Shown one piece after another: positions 12,800-21,724 of a stretch of DNA of 64,000 bases. Under the pieces are notes generated by a model that worked only from the letters and a program-made list of their open reading frames with translations, did not search any database and was not told where the DNA came from. Position numbers and translations under genes: made by a program. Location: contig NC_091369.1 of NCBI RefSeq assembly GCF_038502225.1, positions 14,972,293-15,036,292 of the forward strand, given 5' to 3'. Within the stretch, counting starts at the first letter, position 1. Every line of letters starts with the position of its first letter. Source of the stretch: Cherax quadricarinatus. Taxonomy: Eukaryota; Arthropoda; Malacostraca; Decapoda; Parastacidae.

Positions 12800-13198
12800 T
12801 TATGTGGGATAGCGATGAAGAAGTTTCTTGGCAAGTGGTTCAGCTATGTTATAGAAGCCACTATTCTGGTTGAAGTTGTCGGATATAGAAATAAGTGATG
12901 ATTCCAGGATTCTTCGGTATTGAGTGTTGTCTTCTGTGGCGATAAGTCTTGAGTTTCTGTAGTTTATCGAGTGGTTGTGTGAATTACGGTGTTGTACGCA
13001 GGCATTCCTTGTGTCGTCAGACCTGCTTGCGTATTGGTGTTCTGAAATACGTGTTTGGAGGTCCCTTGATGTTTCGCCCACGTATAACTTGTTGCAGTCA
13101 TTACAAGGGATTATGTATACCCCTGCAGAGGATGGAGGCTTGTCCTGCCTACTACTGGTGATGTCCTTGATGGTCGTGGTTGTGGAGGTAGATACTTT
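12800..13198 (-). pseudogene. PLE GIY-YIG endonuclease, left inverted copy (partial)
   Basis: The open frame encodes the C-terminal GIY-YIG endonuclease of a Penelope-like element. The GVY half (GVYIIPCNDC) is followed by the YVG half (LYVGETSRDLQTRISEHQ), with the conserved R and EH. The tail FYNIAEPLAKKLLHRYPT ends at a TAA (12800-12802). In the sampled 93 C-terminal residues it differs from the right-arm copy only at one position (A versus T in PLxKK). It has no RT, because the arm joins an oppositely oriented fragment just beyond 13198. It cleaves target DNA in intact PLEs; this copy alone cannot. Confidence 0.85.
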
Positions 13199-13203
13199 GA
13201 ATC

Positions 13204-13347
13204 TGCAGCAACGAGTTCCTTGAGGAAGAATGCACTATAATTGAACAGGTATTTTCCAAACTCCACTATCCTCGTCACTTCATCAGAGACTGCAGACGGC
13301 GAGCACTAAACATCTTCAACACACCCAGAGAAGACACTGCCGAGAAG
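13204..13347 (+). pseudogene. PLE reverse transcriptase C-terminal fragment, 5' half of split gene
   Basis: The translation CSNEFLEEECTIIEQVF, then SKLHYPRHFIRDCRRRALNI and FNTPREDTAEK resembles the thumb/linker region of PLE RTs. It stops at TGA 13348-13350, where the 3.8-kb insertion starts. The reading resumes in the same sense at 17160 after a 13-bp duplication (RYIVLPTNSIAKH). Before the insertion, this fragment and the 17.2-kb endonuclease were one frame. The catalytic part of the RT is absent, so the host PLE was already 5'-truncated. Confidence 0.8.
13335..13347. repeat. Left 13-bp TSD of the internal 3.8-kb insertion
   Basis: CACTGCCGAGAAG is repeated at 17160-17172. The two copies flank the hammerhead concatemer and together restore the PLE reading frame. 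Confidence 0.85.
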
Positions 13348-13422
13348 TGAACATTAAAATGGTATAAAATACCGACAGGTTGTTAGGTAAGACACGTATG
13401 CAACAGTTAGGTATCTTTATTG

Positions 13423-13459
13423 TGAAACGTTTCGCCTACACAGTAGGCTTCTTCAGTCA
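13423..13459 (-). ncRNA. Hammerhead ribozyme motif (unit B, UGA/UCA stem I)
   Basis: Core CUGAAGA, stem II GCCUAC/GUAGGC, GAAAC, GUU. Stem I is UGA/UCA where other unit B copies have UCGA/UCGA, a compensated change. Confidence 0.78.
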
Positions 13460-13864
13460 AGTACAGAAAAGTTGATAGAAGCAGAAGATACTTGAAGACG
13501 ATGTAATCAGTCCATCACCCTTAAAGTTTTGAGGTGGTCAGTCCCTCAGTCTGGAGAAGAGCATTGTTCCATAGTATGAAACAATATGGAGAAGAAGTGA
13601 CAGGATGGAGCTTTTATAGCGCCAAGAGGTGAGACGTAGGAGAGGTAAGAACTCAGATGTTGAGAGGTCCCTCTCAAATCCAGCCCCTCTCACTAGTGGA
13701 AGTTGTCGAAGTTGATTGCAGGTCTGTACCAAGATACCCTTGTGTTGCAGTGTCTGACAGATTGAACATTAAAATGGTATAAAATACCGACAGGTTGTTA
13801 GGTAAGACACATATGCAACATGAAAGTTAAGACACATGTGCAACATCTGGATATCTTTATTGTA

Positions 13865-13899
13865 GTAGACGTTTCGCCATCCAGTGGCTTTATCAATAC
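13865..13899 (-). ncRNA. Hammerhead motif, unit A copy 1 (U3-A8 core)
   Basis: Stem I GUA/UAC, core UUGAUAA, extra A, stem II GCCA/UGGC with a CUGGA loop, GAAAC, and the classical GUC cleavage triplet. Positions 3 and 8 are U and A instead of C and G. Confidence 0.75.
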
Positions 13900-14033
13900 A
13901 GATTCTAGGACATAATAGGAAGACAGTAGAACTATATACAAAAGATGAGGTAATCAGTCCCTCGGCCTTGGAGTTAGTGTTCACTGCATCGTGGTGGAGG
14001 AGAGTCTGGAGCAAAGGCAAGAAGACTGGCGCT

Positions 14034-14040
14034 TTTTATA
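14034..14040 (-). promoter_or_regulatory. TATA box inside unit A (representative)
   Basis: TATAAAA on the minus strand lies about 135 nt upstream of that unit's hammerhead. It recurs every 420 bp and, in the plus-strand copy, at 16549-16555. Comparable boxes are in unit B, the PLE arms and the fold-back elements. Promoter function is inferred. Confidence 0.5.
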
Positions 14041-14284
14041 GGCGTCAGTGAATGGGACGGGCAGCAGACGAGGGCAGTCACTGGTAGGCGGGATTCCCCA
14101 GTGGAAGTAGGTCCTTCCCAAAGAGATGGGTTAGTTGCAGCAGCCGTGAAGAAGGTCTTGTAGATGTCCTCTGAACCAAGATTCCATGATGTTGCAGTGT
14201 CTGACAAGTTGTGCAAGAAAGGTATAAAATACCGACAATATGAAAGTTAAGACACATGTGCAACATCTGGATATCTTTATTGTA

Positions 14285-14319
14285 GTAGACGTTTCGCCAT
14301 CCAGTGGCTTTATCAATAC
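14285..14319 (-). ncRNA. Hammerhead motif, unit A copy 2
   Basis: Identical to the copy 1 motif, 420 bp downstream. Confidence 0.75.
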
Positions 14320-14704
14320 AGATTCTAGGACATAATAGGAAGACAGTAGAACTATATACAAAAGATGAGGTAATCAGTCCCTCGGCCTTGGAGTTAGTGT
14401 TCACTGCATCGTGGTGGAGGAGAGTCTGGAGCAAAGGCAAGAAGACTGGCGCTTTTTATAGGCGTCAGTGAATGGGACGGGCAGCAGACGAGGGCAGTCA
14501 CTGGTAGGCGGGATTCCCCAGTGGAAGTAGGTCCTTCCCAAAGAGATGGGTTAGTTGCAGCAGCCGTGAAGAAGGTCTTGTAGATGTCCTCTGAACCAAG
14601 ATTCCATGATGTTGCAGTGTCTGACAAGTTGTGCAAGAAAGGTATAAAATACCGACAATATGAAAGTTAAGACACATGTGCAACATCTGGATATCTTTAT
14701 TGTA

Positions 14705-14739
14705 GTAGACGTTTCGCCATCCAGTGGCTTTATCAATAC
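14705..14739 (-). ncRNA. Hammerhead motif, unit A copy 3
   Basis: Identical to the copy 1 motif; spacing to its neighbours is 420 bp, so self-cleavage would release 420-nt monomers. Confidence 0.75.
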
Positions 14740-15124
14740 AGATTCTAGGACATAATAGGAAGACAGTAGAACTATATACAAAAGATGAGGTAATCAGTCC
14801 CTCGGCCTTGGAGTTAGTGTTCACTGCATCGTGGTGGAGGAGAGTCTGGAGCAAAGGCAAGAAGACTGGCGCTTTTTATAGGCGTCAGTGAATGGGACGG
14901 GCAGCAGACGAGGGCAGTCACTGGTAGGCGGGATTCCCCAGTGGAAGTAGGTCCTTCCCAAAGAGATGGGTTAGTTGCAGCAGCCGTGAAGAAGGTCTTG
15001 TAGATGTCCTCTGAACCAAGATTCCATGATGTTGCAGTGTCTGACAAGTTGTGCAAGAAAGGTATAAAATACCGACAATATGAAAGTTAAGACACATGTG
15101 CAACATCTGGATATCTTTATTGTA

Positions 15125-15159
15125 GTAGACGTTTCGCCATCCAGTGGCTTTATCAATAC
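15125..15159 (-). ncRNA. Hammerhead motif, unit A copy 4
   Basis: Identical to the copy 1 motif. Confidence 0.75.
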
Positions 15160-15544
15160 AGATTCTAGGACATAATAGGAAGACAGTAGAACTATATACA
15201 AAAGATGAGGTAATCAGTCCCTCGGCCTTGGAGTTAGTGTTCACTGCATCGTGGTGGAGGAGAGTCTGGAGCAAAGGCAAGAAGACTGGCGCTTTTTATA
15301 GGCGTCAGTGAATGGGACGGGCAGCAGACGAGGGCAGTCACTGGTAGGCGGGATTCCCCAGTGGAAGTAGGTCCTTCCCAAAGAGATGGGTTAGTTGCAG
15401 CAGCCGTGAAGAAGGTCTTGTAGATGTCCTCTGAACCAAGATTCCATGATGTTGCAGTGTCTGACAAGTTGTGCAAGAAAGGTATAAAATACCGACAATA
15501 TGAAAGTTAAGACACATGTGCAACATCTGGATATCTTTATTGTA

Positions 15545-15579
15545 GTAGACGTTTCGCCATCCAGTGGCTTTATCAATAC
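15545..15579 (-). ncRNA. Hammerhead motif, unit A copy 5
   Basis: Identical to the copy 1 motif; this is the unit that carries the 3-base deletion elsewhere. Confidence 0.75.
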
Positions 15580-15961
15580 AGATTCTAGGACATAATAGGA
15601 AGACAGTAGAACTATATACAAAAGATGAGGTAATCAGTCCCTCGGCCTTGGAGTTAGTGTTCACTGCATCGTGGTGGAGGAGAGTCTGGAGCAAAGGCAA
15701 GAAGACTGGCGCTTTTTATAGGCGTCAGTGAATGGGACGGGCAGCAGAGGGCAGTCACTGGTAGGCGGGATTCCCCAGTGGAAGTAGGTCCTTCCCAAAG
15801 AGATGGGTTAGTTGCAGCAGCCGTGAAGAAGGTCTTGTAGATGTCCTCTGAACCAAGATTCCATGATGTTGCAGTGTCTGACAAGTTGTGCAAGAAAGGT
15901 ATAAAATACCGACAATATGAAAGTTAAGACACATGTGCAACATCTGGATATCTTTATTGTA

Positions 15962-15996
15962 GTAGACGTTTCGCCATCCAGTGGCTTTATCAATAC
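15962..15996 (-). ncRNA. Hammerhead motif, unit A copy 6 (partial unit)
   Basis: Identical to the copy 1 motif; the unit is truncated about 274 bp further right, at the inversion junction. Confidence 0.75.
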
Positions 15997-16269
15997 AGAT
16001 TCTAGGACATAATAGGAAGACAGTAGAACTATATACAAAAGATGAGGTAATCAGTCCCTCGGCCTTGGAGTTAGTGTTCACTGCATCGTGGTGGAGGAGA
16101 GTCTGGAGCAAAGGCAAGAAGACTGGCGCTTTTTATAGGCGTCAGTGAATGGGACGGGCAGCAGACGAGGGCAGTCACTGGTAGGCGGGATTCCCCAGTG
16201 GAAGTAGGTCCTTCCCAAAGAGATGGGTTAGTTGCAGCAGCCGTGAAGAAGGTCTTGTAGATGTCCTCT

Positions 16270-16304
16270 GTATTGATAAAGCCACTGGATGGCGAAACGT
16301 CTAC
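16270..16304 (+). ncRNA. Hammerhead motif, plus-strand unit A (junction copy)
   Basis: Starts exactly at the inversion junction but keeps stem I GUA/UAC, core UUGAUAA, stem II and GAAAC-GUC. Confidence 0.7.
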
Positions 16305-16795
16305 TACAATAAAGATATCCAGATGTTGCACATGTGTCTTAACTTTCATATTGTCGGTATTTTATACCTTTCTTGCACAACTTGTCAGACACTGCAACAT
16401 CATGGAATCTTGGTTCAGAGGACATCTACAAGACCTTCTTCACGGCTGCTGCAACTAACCCATCTCTTTGGGAAGGACCTACTTCCACTGGGGAATCCCG
16501 CCTACCAGTGACTGCCCTCGTCTGCTGCCCGTCCCATTCACTGACGCCTATAAAAAGCGCCAGTCTTCTTGCCTTTGCTCCAGACTCTCCTCCACCACGA
16601 TGCAGTGAACACTAACTCCAAGGCCGAGGGACTGATTACCTCATCTTTTGTATATAGTTCTACTGTCTTCCTATTATGTCCTAGAATCTGTATTGATAAA
16701 GCCACTGGATGGCGAAACGTCTACTACAATAAAGATATCCAGATGTTGCACATGTGTCTTAACTTTCATATTGTCGGTATTTTATACCTTTCTTG
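16271..16795 (+). mobile_element. Inverted unit A copies (about 1.25 units, plus strand)
   Basis: The orientation flips abruptly at 16270/16271, where the truncated sixth minus-strand unit meets a plus-strand unit entered just inside its hammerhead. One complete 420-bp period follows. It carries hammerheads at 16270 and 16690 and a TATAAAA at 16549-16555. Confidence 0.88.
16690..16724 (+). ncRNA. Hammerhead motif, plus-strand unit A
   Basis: Same sequence as the minus-strand unit A motifs, 420 bp after the junction copy. Confidence 0.75.
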
Positions 16796-16825
16796 CACGT
16801 ATGCAACAGTTAGGTATCTTTATTG

Positions 16826-16862
16826 TGAAACGTTTCGCCTACACAGTAGGCTTCTTCAGTCA
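16826..16862 (-). ncRNA. Hammerhead motif, left arm of palindrome
   Basis: CUGAAGA core with stem I UGA/UCA, stem II GCCUAC/GUAGGC, GAAAC and GUU. Confidence 0.78.
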
Positions 16863-17091
16863 AGTACAGAAAAGTTGATAGAAGCAGAAGATACTTGAAG
16901 ACGATGTAATCAGTCCATCACCCTTAAAGTTTTGAGGTGGTCAGTCCCTCAGTCTGGAGAAGAGCATTGTTCCATAGTATGGAACAATGCTCTTCTCCAG
17001 ACTGAGGGACTGACCACCTCAAAACTTTAAGGGTGATGGACTGATTACATCGTCTTCAAGTATCTTCTGCTTCTATCAACTTTTCTGTACT

Positions 17092-17128
17092 TGACTGAAG
17101 AAGCCTACTGTGTAGGCGAAACGTTTCA
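17092..17128 (+). ncRNA. Hammerhead motif, right arm of palindrome
   Basis: Mirror image of the 16826-16862 motif, followed by AATAAAG. Confidence 0.78.
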
Positions 17129-17159
17129 CAATAAAGATACCTAACTGTTGCATACGTGT

Positions 17160-17172
17160 CACTGCCGAGAAG
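17160..17172. repeat. Right 13-bp TSD of the internal insertion
   Basis: Second copy of CACTGCCGAGAAG; the base just before it (17159, T) belongs to the insertion. Confidence 0.85.
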
Positions 17173-17640
17173 AGATACATAGTCCTTCCCACCAACTCCA
17201 TTGCCAAACATGTTTCCAACATCTTTGCCAAAACATCATTCCAAGTATCTACCTCCACAACCACGACCATCAAGGACATCACCAGTAGTAGGCAGGACAA
17301 GCCTCCATCCTCTGCAGGGGTATACATAATCCCTTGTAATGACTGCAACAAGTTATACGTGGGCGAAACATCAAGGGACCTCCAAACACGTATTTCAGAA
17401 CACCAATACGCAAGCAGGTCTGACGACACAAGGAATGCCTGCGTACAACACCGTAATTCACACAACCACTCGATAAACTACAGAAACTCAAGACTTATCG
17501 CCACAGAAGACAACACTCAATACCGAAGAATCCTGGAATCATCACTTATTTCTATATCCGACAACTTCAACCAGAATAGTGGCTTCTATAACATAGCTGA
17601 ACCACTTACCAAGAAACTTCTTCATCGCTATCCCACATAA
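17160..17640 (+). pseudogene. PLE linker plus GIY-YIG endonuclease, 3' part of split ORF
   Basis: An uninterrupted frame of 160 codons. The linker (TAEKRYIVLPTNSIAKH, VSNIFAKTSFQ, a Ser/Thr run) leads to the GIY-YIG domain. GVYIIPCNDC is the GIY strand; LYVGET is the YIG strand; ISEHQ, NACVQHRNSHNHS, LIATEDN and RRILESSLI follow as helix/His motifs. The frame ends FYNIAEPLTKKLLHRYPT, TAA 17638-17640. The domain nicks DNA for retrotransposition in PLEs and is the eukaryotic hallmark of the group. It was continuous with the thumb fragment ending at 13347 until the 3.8-kb insertion. No stop lies within this piece, indicating a recent element. Confidence 0.9.
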
Positions 17641-17888
17641 GAACACTGTAGAAGGTCTGCTCACAAACTTGTCCAGTCTCCTTTCCAAGCTACCCAAGTT
17701 TTTAGACTCTACAACCCAACTCGGTACATCATCAGATGCAGCATTCTTCACCTGACCTCAGCCGGACTATAAATACTCGCGTTCCTTCCACCCCAGGTAG
17801 TTCTGTTTGTGACTTGAAAAAGCCCACTGTGTGGGCGAAACGTAGTCAATAAAGGATCACATTATACTGCATTTGTGTTTATATTGCC
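17641..17888 (+). mobile_element. PLE right terminal repeat (pLTR-like)
   Basis: Follows the endonuclease stop. It contains a TATA box (CTATAAATA, 17767-17775), a hammerhead-like motif and an ATAAAGG. It is mirrored at 12552-12800. Confidence 0.8.
17810..17848 (+). ncRNA. Hammerhead-like motif in PLE right arm (U3-A8 core)
   Basis: Stem I UGAC/GUCA, core UUGAAAA, extra A, stem II GCCCAC/GUGGGC, GAAAC, GUA. Same as the left arm. Confidence 0.7.
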
Positions 17889-17936
17889 ATTGTGTCGGTA
17901 TTTTATACCATTTATTTCCATCCAGTTTTCGATTCT
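17889..17936 (+). other. 35-nt PLE extension plus right 13-bp TSD
   Basis: Bases 17889-17923 lie outside the inverted arm and contain GTCGGTATTTTATACC. Drosophila Penelope is known for a one-sided extension of about this length. The TSD AGTTTTCGATTCT follows at 17924-17936. Confidence 0.75.
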
Positions 17937-18090
17937 ATGGATGAACAAGGAGACACAGTATAATGCGATCCTTTATTAACAATGCTTCTCCCACACAATT
18001 GACCTTATTAAGTCGAACAGACCACTTTGTCACTTGATAAAACCCATTTGTGCATCCTATCGGTATTTTATACCATTTATCTCCATTGTG
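17937..18090. mobile_element. Decayed second PLE terminus
   Basis: Resembles the PLE terminal repeat (AGTATAATGCGATCCTTTATT against AGTATAATGTGATCCTTTATT), with a mutated hammerhead. It ends in another TCGGTATTTTATACC extension at about 18059. It suggests an older insertion beside the younger one. Confidence 0.5.
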
Positions 18091-18798
18091 GGTGAGAAAA
18101 GAATTTGTTGAAAAGTTCTCTCTCACTTTCACAGTCTTACAAACTGAGTTATTTCAAGGCGTCGTCTAATATTATTTTTACATCCAGCAACTGGTTTCTC
18201 TAAATAAGTTAACGTAAAATATTTTCGAAAATTACGTTTTTTATTAATAAATTTATCTGGGAAATACCCTGGAGTATACTTTGTATTATTAGGCTTATTA
18301 TTCAATGTTTTTTTTATATATGTTCATAAAATTACAACTCTTAGCTTGGTTGGGTTTTCTATGTTTTTTTGGAGGATGAGGGATTCCTGTATTCGGAAAC
18401 GTTTGGAACCTCTCCATTAACTATAGCTTCTCTCACTGTGAGGAAAGACGTGGGTAGGAAGGCAAGGAGGTCTTCCTTCACCACGCCTCTTACACATCAC
18501 TCCAAAACTCTCCCTCTGACAATAGCATCAATGCTTTACTGAAGTCTCTCAGCTCAGGCTGACAGATTTTTAGCAAAATGTATGTAACCCATTGTATATA
18601 ATGGAATATGACAGAAGAGACACGCCTAGCCTTTGTTCACACTATTTAACTATTATATAGAATAGCAGTACATTGGTAATGTATTCAGTTTTGTTAAATA
18701 TAAAATCCAACTGAGGCAGCATTTGAGCTCTATATTTCCAGTGCACATACGTAGTGTACCTTAGGAAAATCAGCGGACAAAAGGGATTCCCCATTGGT
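18091..18798. other. No feature seen
   Basis: AT-rich sequence without convincing ORFs or repeats. Confidence 0.45.
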
Positions 18799-18985
18799 TA
18801 ATGTGGGTGGGTGTGAGTTGGACGTGACTAGCTTGTGCTAGTAGGTCTGTTGCCGTGCTCCTTAAGTGTATGTGACCTGATCTGACTAGGTTGGGGCATT
18901 GGCTTAAGCCGGTGGGGGACTTGGACCTGCCTCGCATGGACCAGAAGGCCTGCTGCAGTGTTCCTTCTTCCTTACGTTCTTACAT
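18799..18985 (+). mobile_element. Family B (CR1) LINE, 3' UTR fragment
   Basis: Matches the terminal ~190 bp of the CR1 copy at 61.5-61.7 kb: last codons plus TAG/TGA region, GCTTGTGCTA, TTGGCTTAAGCCGGT, CTTGGACCTGCCTCGCATGG and the GCAGTGTTCCTTC-TTCTTA tail. Extreme 5' truncation. Confidence 0.85.
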
Positions 18986-19175
18986 AAAAACATCAATTAA
19001 AATGTGTTTTTTCCAGAACTGTTGAAAGTTATTTCTTGTAAATATGCTAAAAATAACATGCTCCGGGAATTTATTCATCTGGAGAGATAACAGTGTTGAA
19101 TGATTGAAAATGCAACGGCAGAAACTAACGAAATTCAGTCTGATGATAAAGCGTAAATGAAGACTTTTAGATATA

Positions 19176-19492
19176 AAATTATTGCTTATCAAAAATACAT
19201 TTTATACAACTAACAGATGTTAAATTATTGCTTATCAAAAATACATTTTATACAACTAACAGATGTTAAATTATTGCTTATCAAAAATAAATTTTATACA
19301 ACTAACAGATGTTAAATTATTGCTTATCAAAAATACATTTTATACAACTAACAGATGTTAAATTATTGCTTATCAAAAATAAATTTTATACAACTAACAG
19401 ATGTTAAATTATTGCTTATCAAAAATAAATTTTATACAACTAACAGATGTTAAATTATTGCTTATCAAAAATACATTTTATACAACTAACAG
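19176..19492. repeat. 46-bp tandem repeat, 7 copies
   Basis: Units start at 19176, 19222, 19268, 19314, 19360, 19406 and 19452, with a single C/A polymorphism in AAAAATA(C/A)AT. AT-rich and non-coding. Confidence 0.92.
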
Positions 19493-19507
19493 CGATGTTT
19501 TCTAACA

Positions 19508-19757
19508 GAGTTGTGGTTTTCTAACAGAGTTGTAGATGCGTGGAACAGTCTTCCCAGTGGGGTGATAGAGGTTAGGACCTTGTGTAGCTTTAAGAAGAGA
19601 CTGGACAAATATATGAGTGGGAGGGGCTGGGTTTGATTGGTGTCAAGGGGTACGGGAGTTATTTCTTGAGTAGCTTTAGGTAGATGTCGTTTTGATAAGG
19701 ACCTGCCTCGTATGGGCCAGTAGGCCTTCTGCAGTGTTCCTACATTCTTATGTTCTT
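19508..19757 (+). mobile_element. Family B (CR1) LINE, short 3' fragment
   Basis: Encodes the RT C-terminal end (RVVDAWNSLPSGVIEVRTL, then KRLDKYMSGRGWV), followed by the 3' UTR with CTCGTATGGGCCAGTAGG and a terminal TTCTTATGTTCTTATG. It joins the 46-bp repeat directly. Confidence 0.85.
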
Positions 19758-20040
19758 ATGTACAAAAACCTATTGACAAGTTTCTGGCAGAAACAAATAT
19801 CTACAGATTTTGTTTTGATTGGAATATTTTCAGTGATAATTTGACGGCCATTATGTGATTTTTCCCTTGATAAATATGTGAGCATAAATCACTTATTTTT
19901 ATTCAAACTTTCAGAGTGCAAAAGTGAATTTATTGTTCATATTAAATAGGTGACATCTCAATATAATATTTTTTTCGTCTAGTGCAAGTTGGGTGATATC
20001 TCCAGGCACCAGTGACTCGTTAATATTTTGTTTTAAGATA

Positions 20041-20338
20041 AGATAAGATAAGAGATAAGATTTCGTTCGGATTTTTAACCCCGGAGGGTTAGCCACCCAG
20101 GATAACCCAAGAAAGTCAGTGCGTCATCGAGGACTGTCTAACTTATTTCCATTGGGGTCCTTAATCTTGTCCCCCAGGATGCGACCCACACCAGTCGACT
20201 AACACCCAGGTACCTATTTGCTGCTAGGTGAACAGGACAACAGGTGTAAGGAAACGTGTCGAAATGTTTCCACCCGCCGGGAATCGAACCCGGGCCCTCC
20301 GTGTGTGAAGCGGGAGCTTTAGCCACCAGGCCACCGGA
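20041..20338 (-). mobile_element. tRNA-derived SINE
   Basis: On the minus strand it opens with a tRNA-like head: A-box region TGGCCTGGTGGCTAAAGC and B box GGTTCGATTCC at normal spacing. A body with CCTGTTGTCCTGTTCACC follows, and the tail is a TTATCT-type simple repeat (20035-20060). Not a tRNA gene: the head runs straight into the body. Confidence 0.7.
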
Positions 20339-21350
20339 TTTTTGCGGAGTTTATTACAAAGGTTAATGTGTTGAGCATATTTTTTTAATACCTACCATTA
20401 ATATAGTGAGAGATGAAATATGAAAATCATTAAAGCAAAGAAATAATAGATTTTCTCCATTTTGCTCAAGTTTCTATATCCCCCTCAACTCAAAAAAAAA
20501 AAAAAAAATTGACATCAAGCCGTTGACTCGTCAGGTCACTGCAAATATTAAAGGTTATAAAAACCTTTATATTTCAGGATTTCAAGGTTCATGTCAAATG
20601 CATCTCTACAAGCGCTCATGTTTGCACTGTTGATTTTCTCGTGATACGTTTTATCCTGTTTCACTATATGCTATTTTCTTTTTGGTTATAATAATCTATA
20701 TGCTATTTAGGTTTGATAAAATTCGGCTAGAATATCAGTCGGCTGGATTTTTGCTTACTTGGGTTTAAAATTCATTAAGCTTGGTATGGCTTTGATAAGG
20801 TACGTTTTATGTACTTAAGAGGTTGTTAGGGTTCCCTGGGTTTCACTAGGTTAGGTTATATGAGGTTATGCTAAGTTGGGTTAAGTAAGCTTAGGTTATG
20901 TTTGGTTAGGTTATGTTGGCTTGGTTTATTATGGTTAAGTTAGAATATACTGGCAGGATTCCTAACATAAACCTAGACTCTGGAACGAGCTGAGGTAAAA
21001 CAAAGTTAGCCAGTTTTATCTGATCTGTTACTGTATTCGTAAATCCCTTGTGGTGTCGGGTTGAGCAACTGACCAAGGTACCCACATAGTATCGCTGAAT
21101 AATCTGGCTAGGTCGGTACAAATGTTACTTTGCAATTGCAAGGACCCGTGTATGATCGCCACTGCTGCTTACACTTTATTTTTTCAATGTGGTAAAAATC
21201 GCTTTTAGCTTTTTGCGTGATGATTAAAATTTGTAAAAATAAAATCTTTAAAGGGCTACTTCTCGTACTGCTATATATGTCGGCAGGTTCTGATTGTCTA
21301 ATATAATATATATTAGTGTGTAGATGTGAACTACCAGTCGTCAAGATAGT
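20339..21350. other. No gene; degenerate TTAGGT-like patch
   Basis: Contains a poly-A run at about 20492-20508 and, at about 20845-20935, loosely repeated GGTTAGGTTAT/GGTTATG words. Otherwise unremarkable. Confidence 0.45.
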
Positions 21351-21354
21351 GAAA

Positions 21355-21397
<43 letters not shown>
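21355..21397. repeat. (AC)n microsatellite
   Basis: About 43 bases of AC immediately upstream of a family A LINE fragment. Confidence 0.95.
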
Positions 21398-21401
<4 letters not shown>

Positions 21402-21724
21402 GGAACCCATACCTAGCCAAGTAAGTGAGGAAACTAGAGAAAGTGCAAAGGTTTGCAACAAGACTAGTCCTACGAGGAGAGGTTAAGGAAAATCAACCTG
21501 ACGACACTGGAAGAGAGGAGAGATAGGAGGGATATGATAAGGACATATAAAATACTGAGAGGCATCGATAAGGTGGACAGAGACAGGATGTTCCAGAGAT
21601 GGGACACAGCAACAAGGGGTCACAGTTTGAAGTTGAAGACTCAGATGAATCATAGGGATGTTATGAAATATTTCTTCAGTCACAGAGTTGAGGAAGTCGA
21701 ATAGTCTGGGTAGTAATGTAGTGG
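21398..21724 (+). mobile_element. Family A LINE, 3' fragment
   Basis: Starts at TTTGGAACCCATACCTAG, homologous to the YAAPIWNPHL segment of the 28.5-kb copy. It continues through EKVQRFAT, ILRGIDKVD, QMNHRDV and KYFFSHRV with indels. It stops within GTAGTGGAG, where a 30-bp minisatellite takes over. Confidence 0.85.

Larger units (their letters stand above)
12552..13198 (-). mobile_element. Inverted left arm of Penelope-like element
   Basis: This ~647-bp arm is the reverse complement of about 17245-17888, nearly identical throughout, including hammerhead, TATA box and endonuclease. PLE insertions commonly carry an inverted partial copy at one end. It joins the plus-strand RT fragment at about 13199-13204 and is directly flanked by the left TSD. 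Confidence 0.85.
13819..16270 (-). repeat. Tandem array of 420-bp unit A (5.85 copies)
   Basis: Unit boundaries fall at 13820, 14240, 14660, 15080, 15500 and 15917. The period is exactly 420 bp except the fifth copy, which lacks 3 bases near 15748. Copies look identical otherwise. Each contains (minus strand) a TATAAAA box, a hammerhead, an AATAAAG directly after the cleavage site and a GGTATTTTATACC palindrome. The 76-120-codon frames repeated in every unit lack domains and I reject them as genes. The sixth copy is cut at 16270. Confidence 0.93.
16796..17158. repeat. ~363-bp near-perfect palindrome of partial unit B
   Basis: The two ~181-bp arms are reverse complements around a single central G at 16977 (TTCCATA-G-TATGGAA). 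I saw no mismatch on reading. Each arm contains one unit B hammerhead. A spacer-free palindrome this long is unstable and rare in assemblies. Confidence 0.88.
13348..17159 (-). mobile_element. 3.8-kb hammerhead-unit concatemer inserted in the PLE (retrozyme-like)
   Basis: The block is bounded by a 13-bp TSD. From left to right it holds a ~42-nt extension with GGTATAAAATACC, one full unit B (13391-13805, minus) and 5.85 tandem copies of 420-bp unit A (minus). About 1.25 copies of unit A in plus orientation and a palindromic pair of partial unit B copies follow. It has no protein-coding capacity of its own. Extension at one end, inverted arm at the other and a 13-bp TSD repeat the architecture of the PLE that surrounds it, so PLE-machinery mobilisation in trans is the simplest inference. 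Confidence 0.8.

Noticed and set aside
13769..16898. 76-120-codon ORFs repeated in every 420-bp unit
   Set aside because: Conserved only because the units are near-identical copies; no domain, and the reading crosses the hammerhead and terminal sequence.
17955..18015. Active hammerhead in the outer PLE relic
   Set aside because: Core and GAAA segments are mutated; counted as decayed.
11461..18090. LTR retrotransposon interpretation of the repeated ends
   Set aside because: Ends are inverted rather than direct, lack TG..CA termini, and the coding part is a GIY-YIG PLE endonuclease.
20041..20338. tRNA-Val gene on the minus strand
   Set aside because: Head looks tRNA-derived but lacks a proper acceptor stem and continues into a SINE body with a simple-repeat tail.
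20845..20935. Telomere array
   Set aside because: Only loosely repeated GGTTAGGTTAT words with no fixed period.
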